The notes beneath the pieces are model-generated. The model searched no databases. It worked only from the letters and a program-made list of their open reading frames with translations, and had not been told where the DNA came from. Position numbers and translations under genes: made by a program. Source: Actinomycetes bacterium (GTDB lineage: Bacteria; Actinomycetota; Actinomycetes; Propionibacteriales; Nocardioidaceae). From it: DNA of 23,074 bases. This document shows, piece by piece, positions 12,016 to 17,270 of the stretch (the stretch's first letter is position 1; the number at the start of each line of letters is the position of its first letter). The DNA lies in contig JAKPAQ010000516.1 in NCBI GenBank assembly GCA_029779385.1, forward strand, positions 1 to 23,074, read 5' to 3'.

Positions 12016-12477
12016 CTAGCTTGACTTAGGGGTCACCCAAAGGTGAATCGTGCCCTCGACTGTGACGGTGCCGTCCGTTCGCGTGGCTTTGACGGTCACC
12101 GGCACTTCGGGCGCATTCGCCCAGTCGGCTTCGGTGGTTTCAGCCGTGCAAATCAACTCGGTTGAGGATTTGGCGAGGTATTTGACGTCCATGCCTTTAG
12201 GTAACCAACGGTGATCTGGCGGGCAGGTCGCCTCGGCCAGCAAGCCCATTGCGGCTTCCAGACCGTTACAGGCCGCGATCGCGTGAACCGTGCCAATGTG
12301 GTTCTTATTTGACCGCCGAAACGGCACGAGGACTTCGCCGTAATGGGGCTTCATCTGCGCGATCTGCATATGGATCGAGGCGAAATAGGGTGCCTTTTGC
12401 CCAAAAAGCATCGAGAACAGTCGCTTGCCTTGGGGCAACGCGGCGAACTTCTGATACATCTCGTAAGTGGAAGCCAT
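12016..12477 (-). CDS. DUF4442 hotdog-fold protein (thioesterase-like)
   Basis: This 153-residue protein resembles the DUF4442 family. The family has a hotdog fold related to acyl-CoA thioesterases, but with no established reaction for this branch. Visible family features are the N-terminal helix with PYFASIHMQIAQMKPHYGEV, the central segment NKNHIGTVHAIAACNGLEAA, and the strand-rich C-terminal half (VPVTVKATRTDGTVTVEGTI). The helix beginning at GTVHA is where hotdog enzymes place the active site. It starts with ATG at 12475-12477 without a Shine-Dalgarno but with TAACAT 6 nt upstream. It lies between the GNAT gene and miaB, same strand. A role in acyl-thioester metabolism is an inference from fold only. 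Confidence 0.85.
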   Translation of the reverse strand: MASTYEMYQKFAALPQGKRLFSMLFGQKAPYFASIHMQIAQMKPHYGEVLVPFRRSNKNHIGTVHAIAACNGLEAAMGLLAEATCPPDHRWLPKGMDVKYLAKSSTELICTAETTEADWANAPEVPVTVKATRTDGTVTVEGTIHLWVTPKSS

Positions 12478-12483
12478 GAGCCC

Positions 12484-12489
12484 ATGTTA
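12484..12489 (-). promoter_or_regulatory. -10 element of a predicted leaderless promoter for the DUF4442 gene
   Basis: On the - strand TAACAT, 6 nt (GGGCTC), then ATG. The element sits in the 13-nt gap after the GNAT stop codon. Any -35 would lie inside the GNAT coding sequence; none is obvious. Confidence 0.6.
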
Positions 12490-12490
12490 C

Positions 12491-13018
12491 TCATGAGTCA
12501 CTAAAGATTTCGCGACGAGCGGTACAAACCACGTCAACACCGTCCGCTCCTTCGGGTTCGATCCAAAGGCCTTGGGCAAATCCACACTTCTCAAGTGTGT
12601 GGATCGAACGATGATTGCGCACGTCCGGCACAGCCAGAAACCTCGGTGCTGACCGATACTCGACGAACAAAACGTCACGACAAAACTGTTCCACCATCTC
12701 GACGCCGAGCCCGCGACCCAAGCAGTCCTGCTCACCGATCAGGAAATCGAACGCCACCGCGTCAAAATCTTGACACCGTACCGCCAAGTCCGCGTTGGTG
12801 CGCACCTCAAAGCTTTGCAGGTAGCCGATCGGCTCGCCTGACCACTGCGCCACCCAAAGCCGTACGTCAGAACGGCCGGAAAGCCGACCGGCGTAGACGA
12901 CTCGAGCCGCAGCCACATCCACCGGCGGGTTAGGAAACCACTTTGAGACTTGAGGTTCGTTTCGCCAGCGCACCACTGAATCGAGGTCGTCAAAATCCAT
13001 CGGCCGGAACGCGAACAC
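12491..13018 (-). CDS. GNAT-family acetyltransferase, AAC(6')-Ib-like
   Basis: This 175-residue cytoplasmic N-acetyltransferase uses acetyl-CoA. It has the GNAT layout: N-terminal FRPMDFDDLDSVVRWRNEPQV, strand GEPIGYLQSFEV (residues 61-72), acetyl-CoA pyrophosphate loop LGRGLG (100-105), and the C-terminal NHRSIHTLEKCGF. The order of these blocks, especially GEPIGY.QS and NxRxIxxxEKxGF, resembles aminoglycoside 6'-N-acetyltransferases of the AAC(6')-Ib type and their chromosomal relatives. The substrate could equally be a polyamine, amino acid or siderophore precursor; resistance is not implied. The GTG start at 13016-13018 is preceded by TAGCAT and 6 nt, with no Shine-Dalgarno. An alternative ATG exists at 12998-13000. 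The gene begins 9 nt after recX. Confidence 0.85.
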   Translation of the reverse strand: MFAFRPMDFDDLDSVVRWRNEPQVSKWFPNPPVDVAAARVVYAGRLSGRSDVRLWVAQWSGEPIGYLQSFEVRTNADLAVRCQDFDAVAFDFLIGEQDCLGRGLGVEMVEQFCRDVLFVEYRSAPRFLAVPDVRNHRSIHTLEKCGFAQGLWIEPEGADGVDVVCTARREIFSDS

Positions 13019-13024
13019 AGCTAG

Positions 13025-13030
13025 ATGCTA
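13025..13030 (-). promoter_or_regulatory. -10 element of a predicted leaderless promoter for the GNAT gene
   Basis: On the - strand TAGCAT, 6 nt (CTAGCT), then GTG. The TAG of this hexamer is also the recX stop codon, so the promoter is embedded in the end of recX. Confidence 0.55.
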
Positions 13031-13534
13031 AATCGATTCGATGTGTTCGGCAGCGAAAGCCAGTTCGGCGCGTACCACGTCAACGGCGACCTGTGGCCCA
13101 AATCCCTTGCGGGCAAGCATCGCGCAAAGGCGTCTAACTTGAACGGCCTGATCTAATCCCTGAACTGACCGGAGTTTGCGCTGAACCAAGCGATGAGCGG
13201 CCTGGATTTCTTCCGCCGGATCAACTTCGGCTAAGACGAGATTGATCGTCTCTTCAGCCACCTGCTTGGTTCGTAGTTCAAGCCTCAGCACCGAGCTAGC
13301 TAGACCTTTGGAACGCGACCTGGATTCGACCCAGGCCCGAGCGAATCGTTCATCGTCGACGAACCCATCTGCTTGGAGTTGGTCAACCACCACGATTGCC
13401 ACATCGTCGTCGATGTTTCGCCGAGCGAGGGCGGCGAACAGTTCGCCTCGACTGCGTTCGCGGACGGCCAGACGATCCATTGCGATCGTCCGGCCGGCCA
13501 CCAACTGGGAGCGGCGCTCAGCTAGGTCAACCAT
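13028..13534 (-). CDS. recX: Regulatory protein RecX
   Basis: This small protein of 168 residues binds RecA filaments and limits their activity. It is built of repeated three-helix units. The first contains AMDRLAVRERSRGELFAALARRN, with the conserved L..R..S..EL pattern. The second contains VVDQLQADGFVDDERFARAWVESR (the conserved 'L...G.idD..fA..wv..r' motif). The last contains RRLCAMLARKGF. The ATG (13532-13534) shares one base with the recA stop codon (TGATG), so the two are cotranscribed and translationally coupled as in most actinobacteria. Length and composition are family-typical. Confidence 0.94.
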   Translation of the reverse strand: MVDLAERRSQLVAGRTIAMDRLAVRERSRGELFAALARRNIDDDVAIVVVDQLQADGFVDDERFARAWVESRSRSKGLASSVLRLELRTKQVAEETINLVLAEVDPAEEIQAAHRLVQRKLRSVQGLDQAVQVRRLCAMLARKGFGPQVAVDVVRAELAFAAEHIESI

Positions 13535-14631
13535 CAGAAGTCGGCTGCGGACAGATCCCCGCTTAGATCATCGACAACTTCGGCGGGATCTGCTGGCCGA
13601 TCGACCTGTGGCCCAATGCCGAGGTGTTCCTTGATTCGCTTCTCGAGCTCGTCGGCCAGGTCAGGGTTGTCACGCAAGAAGTTGCGGGCGTTCTCTTTGC
13701 CTTGGCCCAACTGATCGCCGTCGTAGGTGTACCAAGCGCCCGCTTTGCGCACGAAGCCAGCGTCGACGCCCAAGTCGATCAGACTGCCCTCGCGGCTGAT
13801 GCCTTGGCCGTACATGATGTCGAACTCTGCTTGTTTGAACGGCGGCGCAACCTTGTTCTTGACGACCTTGACCCGAGTGCGGTTGCCGACTGGGTCGGTT
13901 CCGTCCTTGAGAGTTTCGATCCGGCGAACGTCCAATCGCACCGAGGCGTAGAACTTGAGCGCTTTACCGCCGGTAGTGGTTTCGGGCGAGCCGAACATTA
14001 CGCCGATCTTCTCGCGCAGCTGGTTGATGAAGATCGCCGTCGTGCCTGATCCGTTGATCGCGCCGGTCATCTTTCGTAGCGCTTGGCTCATTAGTCGGGC
14101 CTGCAGACCGACGTGGCTGTCACCCATCTCGCCGTCAATTTCGGCCCGCGGAACGAGTGCGGCCACTGAGTCGATAACGATGATGTCTAACGCACCTGAG
14201 CGGATCAGCATGTCGGCGATTTCAAGAGCCTGCTCGCCTGAGTCAGGCTGAGACACCAGCAGTGCGTCCGTATCGACACCCAACTTGCGCGCATACTCCG
14301 GGTCGAGCGCGTGTTCAGCGTCAATGAAAGCCGCGACCCCACCGGCCTTTTGCGCATTAGCGACCGCGTGCAGGGCGACGGTCGTCTTACCCGAAGACTC
14401 CGGGCCGTAGATTTCCACGACGCGACCACGTGGCAACCCGCCAATTCCAAGGGCAACATCCAACGAGACCGCACCGGTGGGGATTACTTCGATTGGGGCC
14501 CTGGCCTGATCGCCCAGACGCATCACGGCACCCTTGCCGTAGGAGCGATCGATCTGCGCAAGTGCGTTGTCGATCGCCTTTTCCTTGTTGGCTTTTTCTT
14601 TAGCAATTCCCTTGCTAGATGCTGCACCCAT
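13534..14631 (-). CDS. recA: Recombinase RecA
   Basis: This 365-residue DNA-dependent ATPase performs strand exchange in recombinational repair and promotes LexA self-cleavage in the SOS response. Walker A is GPESSGKT at residues 76-83. The following [24 protein letters not shown], Walker [16 protein letters not shown]-binding loop 1 ([24 protein letters not shown]) and loop 2 ([23 protein letters not shown]) are intact, and the acidic tail ends [12 protein letters not shown]. No intein interrupts it. The open frame runs 20 codons further upstream, but AAAGGA (14638-14643), 6 nt before this ATG, marks the start. An SOS box lies about 130 nt upstream. recX follows with a one-base overlap. Confidence 0.98.
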   Translation of the reverse strand: MGAASSKGIAKEKANKEKAIDNALAQIDRSYGKGAVMRLGDQARAPIEVIPTGAVSLDVALGIGGLPRGRVVEIYGPESSGKTTVALHAVANAQKAGGVAAFIDAEHALDPEYARKLGVDTDALLVSQPDSGEQALEIADMLIRSGALDIIVIDSVAALVPRAEIDGEMGDSHVGLQARLMSQALRKMTGAINGSGTTAIFINQLREKIGVMFGSPETTTGGKALKFYASVRLDVRRIETLKDGTDPVGNRTRVKVVKNKVAPPFKQAEFDIMYGQGISREGSLIDLGVDAGFVRKAGAWYTYDGDQLGQGKENARNFLRDNPDLADELEKRIKEHLGIGPQVDRPADPAEVVDDLSGDLSAADF

Positions 14632-14637
14632 GTTGCG

Positions 14638-14643
14638 TCCTTT
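14638..14643 (-). promoter_or_regulatory. Ribosome-binding site that fixes the recA start
   Basis: AAAGGA on the - strand lies 6 nt before the ATG at 14629-14631. No comparable site precedes the in-frame ATG at 14689-14691, which rules out the 20-residue longer reading. Confidence 0.8.
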
Positions 14644-14760
14644 AGTCGTTGGTGGCTGGCCATCTTCGACGATAGGAGGACCCGCAGACATTTTTGAGCC
14701 TCATCGACTCGCCTGTGGAAGCTGCCCTATCTAACCGTCGGCCTGTGAACGACATTAGGG

Positions 14761-14774
14761 CGAACAAGTGTTCG
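14761..14774. promoter_or_regulatory. SOS box (LexA operator) of recA
   Basis: CGAAC-AAGT-GTTCG is a perfect match to the actinobacterial/mycobacterial LexA operator core (CGAAC-N4-GTTCG). It lies in the 178-nt gap between DUF3046 and recA, about 130 nt before the recA start, so recA-recX should be DNA-damage inducible. No -10/-35 pair is clear; TTAGAT on the - strand (14729-14734) is a possible -10. Confidence 0.9.
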
Positions 14775-14809
14775 ACTTGTGGCGACACGCCGCCAGCAGT
14801 TTGGCGATT

Positions 14810-15004
14810 TCAGCGGTCGTGGGCAGGCAACTCGAGCGCCGAATGAACGGCCCGCCAAACCGTTTGTGGCTCGACGCCGGCATCGAGCGCTTCGATTGCG
14901 GTCCGACTGCCCAACGAGGTGATCGAGTACTCACGCGCCCAAACGGTGGCATACGCCGAGCCGAGAGCCGTTTCCATCCGCAGCCAGAACTCGCTGTGCC
15001 TCAC
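14810..15004 (-). CDS. DUF3046 family protein
   Basis: This 64-residue protein matches the actinobacteria-specific DUF3046 family: [20 protein letters not shown] at the start, then [23 protein letters not shown], with conserved FW, the AYA segment and the VWRAV helix. The function is unknown. The GTG start (15002-15004) overlaps the clgR stop in a GTGA, so it is translationally coupled to clgR. It sits directly upstream of the recA promoter region, the family's usual position in this phylum. An overlapping frame (14755-14952) encodes nothing recognisable. Confidence 0.9.
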   Translation of the reverse strand: MRHSEFWLRMETALGSAYATVWAREYSITSLGSRTAIEALDAGVEPQTVWRAVHSALELPAHDR

Positions 15005-15297
15005 GCGGCTGAAACTCGAGTCGCACCCGGTGCGATCGAAGATACGGTCGCCAATTCAGCGGCCTCTTCGATTTCTAGCCGCGAACTTACGTCTAGCAAA
15101 ACTTTGCTGAGCGGCACCTCTAGCGCTTGGGCAAGCGCCGACAGCAGTTCAGAGCTGGCTTCTTTTTGGCCGCGCTCAATTTCGGAGATGTAGCCGAGAC
15201 TGATCTGTGCCCGCGCGGAAACGTCGCGCAAGGTAAGACCCTCGGCAAGGCGACGCGCCCGGAGGACGTCGCCAATGTGTTCACGCATCGCAGTCAT
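15001..15297 (-). CDS. clgR: ClgR-type helix-turn-helix transcriptional regulator
   Basis: This 98-residue DNA-binding protein has an XRE/Cro-type HTH at about 12-62 ([20 protein letters not shown], then [20 protein letters not shown]). The SLGY(I/L)SE(I/V)[12 protein letters not shown] block is characteristic of ClgR/Rv2745c. In Streptomyces and mycobacteria ClgR activates clp protease genes and other stress genes. The start was set at the ATG 15295-15297 because AAAGGAG lies 6 nt before it; an in-frame ATG at 15303 touches that site, and the open frame to 15546 lies within pncC. The protein ends in Ser-Ala-Ala, an ssrA-like C-terminus consistent with the known Clp-dependent turnover of ClgR. 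The start overlaps pncC by 17 nt and the end overlaps DUF3046 by 4 nt. Confidence 0.92.
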   Translation of the reverse strand: MTAMREHIGDVLRARRLAEGLTLRDVSARAQISLGYISEIERGQKEASSELLSALAQALEVPLSKVLLDVSSRLEIEEAAELATVSSIAPGATRVSAA

Positions 15298-15814
15298 CGC
15301 CATCTCCTTTCTTGTCTGACTCAACAGCAACTGAGCTCGAATTCTTCCCCAGCCTATATTGCAGGTCCGACAAGACCTCGCATACTGCCCCAATTCGAAT
15401 CTGCGAACGAGTTCCCGAAAGCGCGAGTTTGCGTGATTGAACACCGTCTGGACCGGCCACCGCAACAAATACTGTGCCGGCTGGCTTGCCATCGCTTGGC
15501 CCGGGTCCGGCAACGCCGGTCGTGCCCAGTCCCCAAGTAGCTCCAAGTCGCTCTCGGGCGCCCTGGGCTAGTTGCTCAGCGACTTGAGGATCCACAGTTC
15601 CCACCTCGGCAATCAAGGCCGCCTCGACCCCGAGAAGATCAACCTTCACTTGTGGGTCGTAGCCAACCACTGCCCCGCGCACGACAGCCGAGGCACCGGG
15701 CACATCAACCAAGGTCGCGCAAACCAATCCCCCGGTCAGCGACTCCCCCGTAGCCACTGTCTCACCGCGCGATTCAAGTGCGGCGACAACTGCGGCTGCG
15801 GGAGTTTCAGTCAC
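15281..15814 (-). CDS. pncC: Nicotinamide-nucleotide amidohydrolase (CinA C-terminal domain protein)
   Basis: This 177-residue single-domain PncC/CinA-C enzyme deamidates nicotinamide mononucleotide to nicotinate mononucleotide, recycling pyridine nucleotides released for example by DNA ligase. Conserved blocks are [20 protein letters not shown] near the N-terminus (with the catalytic-site Ser/Thr cluster), [19 protein letters not shown], and the glycine-rich [19 protein letters not shown]. The COG1058/MoCF domain of full-length CinA is absent, as in the short form. It starts with GTG (15812-15814) overlapping the pgsA stop as GTGA. The hydrophilic tail ([10 protein letters not shown]) overlaps the clgR start. 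The pgsA-pncC-recA order recurs in many bacteria. Confidence 0.93.
   Translation of the reverse strand: MTETPAAAVVAALESRGETVATGESLTGGLVCATLVDVPGASAVVRGAVVGYDPQVKVDLLGVEAALIAEVGTVDPQVAEQLAQGARERLGATWGLGTTGVAGPGPSDGKPAGTVFVAVAGPDGVQSRKLALSGTRSQIRIGAVCEVLSDLQYRLGKNSSSVAVESDKKGDGDDCDA
15304..15310 (-). promoter_or_regulatory. Ribosome-binding site that fixes the clgR start, inside pncC
   Basis: AAAGGAG on the - strand, 6 nt before the ATG at 15295-15297. It lies within the last codons of pncC and codes there for its Lys-rich end. Confidence 0.75.
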
Positions 15815-16446
15815 TTGGCTGCGTCCTCAGCGGCTTTTGCACCGGCCAAAGCGCGGGCTTCAGACACGTACTGCACGCCGGTGACCAAAGCGACTGCAAC
15901 CGCCGCAGCCATCACCAGATGGGTCAACCAGAGCACCCCAAGTGAAACGGGGGTGTCCCAGATTTCCAGTGGGAGACAATAGCCAGCAATCGCCAAGGAC
16001 TGCAGGACGGTCTTTAGTTTTCCACCCCGGCTCGCTGGCATTACGAAACCGCGACCGACCATGACAAAACGCATCAGGGTGATACCCCATTCACGAATCA
16101 ACACCAAAATGATCGCTATCCAGAACAGCAACCCCCACGGCTGGTCGGTGAAAATAATCGCCAGACCGATGAAGGCCATCCCGGTCAGTGCCTTGTCGGC
16201 GATCGGATCGGCGATCTTGCCAAAATCGGTGATCAGGTTGTGTTTTCGAGCAATATCGCCGTCGATCTTGTCGGTAGCCATCAGCAGCGCGAACGCCGCC
16301 CACGCCGCAACGCGGTAGCCAATCGACTGACCGCCATCGTGCAATAGGAGCCAGCCAAACACCGGTACGCCCAAGATGCGCAGTACGGTCAGCGCGTTCG
16401 GGACGTTCCAATTGCTCGGCTTGGCCGTTTGGCTGGGCGATGTCAT
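15811..16446 (-). CDS. pgsA: CDP-diacylglycerol-glycerol-3-phosphate 3-phosphatidyltransferase
   Basis: This 211-residue integral membrane enzyme makes phosphatidylglycerophosphate, the committed step to phosphatidylglycerol and cardiolipin. The CDP-alcohol phosphatidyltransferase signature D-x2-DG-x2-AR-x8-G-x3-D-x3-D is intact in DKIDGDIARKHN...FGKIADPIADK. It is preceded by NVPNALTVLRILGVPVFGWLL and followed by several hydrophobic helices. The frame is open to 16572, but the extra 42 residues are not membrane- or family-like and overlap DUF2752. The ATG at 16444-16446 gives the normal N-terminus just before NVPNALT. There is no Shine-Dalgarno; GATACT lies 6 nt upstream. It is translationally coupled to pncC through GTGA. 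Other CDP-alcohol transferases cannot be fully excluded, but the context is that of pgsA. Confidence 0.93.
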   Translation of the reverse strand: MTSPSQTAKPSNWNVPNALTVLRILGVPVFGWLLLHDGGQSIGYRVAAWAAFALLMATDKIDGDIARKHNLITDFGKIADPIADKALTGMAFIGLAIIFTDQPWGLLFWIAIILVLIREWGITLMRFVMVGRGFVMPASRGGKLKTVLQSLAIAGYCLPLEIWDTPVSLGVLWLTHLVMAAAVAVALVTGVQYVSEARALAGAKAAEDAAK

Positions 16447-16452
16447 GGGCCC

Positions 16453-16458
16453 AGTATC
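16453..16458 (-). promoter_or_regulatory. Possible -10 element of a leaderless promoter for pgsA
   Basis: On the - strand GATACT, 6 nt (GGGCCC), then the ATG. It has one mismatch to TAnnnT but the same spacing as the other leaderless sites here. It lies in the 14-nt gap after DUF2752. Confidence 0.4.
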
Positions 16459-16460
16459 GC

Positions 16461-16898
16461 CTAGAGCGGCGAAAGCAGGGTCCACCCCGGCACGTTTCGT
16501 GCGATCCAATAGATCAGCACGACAGTCAACAGTCCCCAAATCCAGCCGGGATGGACTCTCGTGGGGTGCCAAGCGTTATAGCCAAGAAGGCGCAACCCCC
16601 AAGCGACCCAAGAGATCGCCACCACCGGCAGCAGCACAAAAGCGAGCGGGTTGCGGTCCCAAGCGGTCGCCAGGTCACCATGCAAAAGTGCGTGAGTTGC
16701 ACGCAGACTGCCGCAACCTGGGCAATAGAGCCCAGAAATCATCAGGAACGGACAGGTCGGATAGTGGCCTGGTTCCTCCGGCGACACGTTCGCTAGGAGA
16801 GCCAGTGCACCCAGCCCGGCAGCCGTGGTGGCGCCAAAGAACAAGGCCCCGCGCCGACCTTCAGCGGTCGGTGCGGGGCGCAAGGTCTTGAGGTTCAA
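16461..16898 (-). CDS. DUF2752 family membrane protein
   Basis: This 145-residue protein of unknown function has the DUF2752 signature: CPF at 49-51, then GLYCPGCGSLRATHALLHGDL (56-76), with the strictly arranged C-P-x-C-G-x2-R, and a downstream NPL (83-85). Hydrophobic segments lie at about 17-37, 86-106 and 119-138, with the cysteine motif in the first loop, where it might bind metal or form a disulfide. The start appears to be TTG (16896-16898), one nt after the CD225 stop, consistent with coupled translation. Other TTG codons further in cannot be excluded. It pairs with the CD225 gene immediately upstream. Confidence 0.88.
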   Translation of the reverse strand: MNLKTLRPAPTAEGRRGALFFGATTAAGLGALALLANVSPEEPGHYPTCPFLMISGLYCPGCGSLRATHALLHGDLATAWDRNPLAFVLLPVVAISWVAWGLRLLGYNAWHPTRVHPGWIWGLLTVVLIYWIARNVPGWTLLSPL

Positions 16899-16899
16899 A

Positions 16900-17226
16900 T
16901 CAGTAAGTCGTCGACTCGAACTCGCCGTTGCGGATCAATACCGCAAAGAACGCCACATAGAAGATGATCGCCAACACCGAGAAAACGACACCGACAATGG
17001 CAGACCAGATTGCCCACTTCTTTGCCTTGGCCGAAGAATCTTGGGCACCAGCGAGGTCACCAGCAAAGAACTTGGAGTTGACTTGGGAGGCAAAAACGAT
17101 CGACACGACGCCAAGTGGAAGGCAGCAGAAGATCGTCGTCAGGATTGCCCAAACTAGGTAGTTCTCCGGCGGCTTCTGGCCGTACGGCAAATTCGCTGGC
17201 GGTGGTGGTGGTGCGTTGTAAGTCAT
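16900..17226 (-). CDS. CD225/dispanin family membrane protein
   Basis: This 108-residue two-helix protein has a proline-rich N-terminus (PPPPPANLPYGQKPPENY). The CD225 core follows: a first intramembrane helix VWAILTTIFCCLPLGVVSIVFA with the double cysteine Cys34-35, a loop (SQVNSKFFAGDLAGAQDSSAKAKKW) and a transmembrane helix at about 72-98. The animal IFITM proteins share this domain; bacterial members have no settled role. The ATG at 17224-17226 has GAGGGG 6 nt upstream. DUF2752 follows one nt after the stop, so the two form a small operon inserted between ftsK and pgsA. Confidence 0.9.
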   Translation of the reverse strand: MTYNAPPPPPANLPYGQKPPENYLVWAILTTIFCCLPLGVVSIVFASQVNSKFFAGDLAGAQDSSAKAKKWAIWSAIVGVVFSVLAIIFYVAFFAVLIRNGEFESTTY

Positions 17227-17270
17227 TTACTTCCCCTCGTAGGTAATGGCGACCCCGACCCTAGCAGGAA

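Noticed and set aside
12249..12993. Several + and - strand short frames across the DUF4442 and GNAT genes
   Set aside because: They are Arg/Ser/Thr/Pro-rich shadows of the real genes, without family motifs or start signals.
14632..14691. Twenty-residue N-terminal extension of RecA
   Set aside because: The Shine-Dalgarno AAAGGA at 14638-14643 lies inside this extension and points to the ATG at 14631; the extension has no RecA homology.
14755..14952. 65-codon - strand frame overlapping DUF3046
   Set aside because: The other frame (14810-15004) matches DUF3046 over its whole length. This one is Arg/Ser-rich with no motif and runs through the SOS box.
15298..15546. Long N-terminal extension of the ClgR-type regulator
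   Set aside because: It is the out-of-frame complement of pncC coding sequence. A strong AAAGGAG marks the start at 15297.
16447..16572. 42-residue N-terminal extension of PgsA
   Set aside because: It overlaps the end of DUF2752 and looks unlike the family N-terminus. The ATG at 16446 precedes the standard NVPNALT segment.
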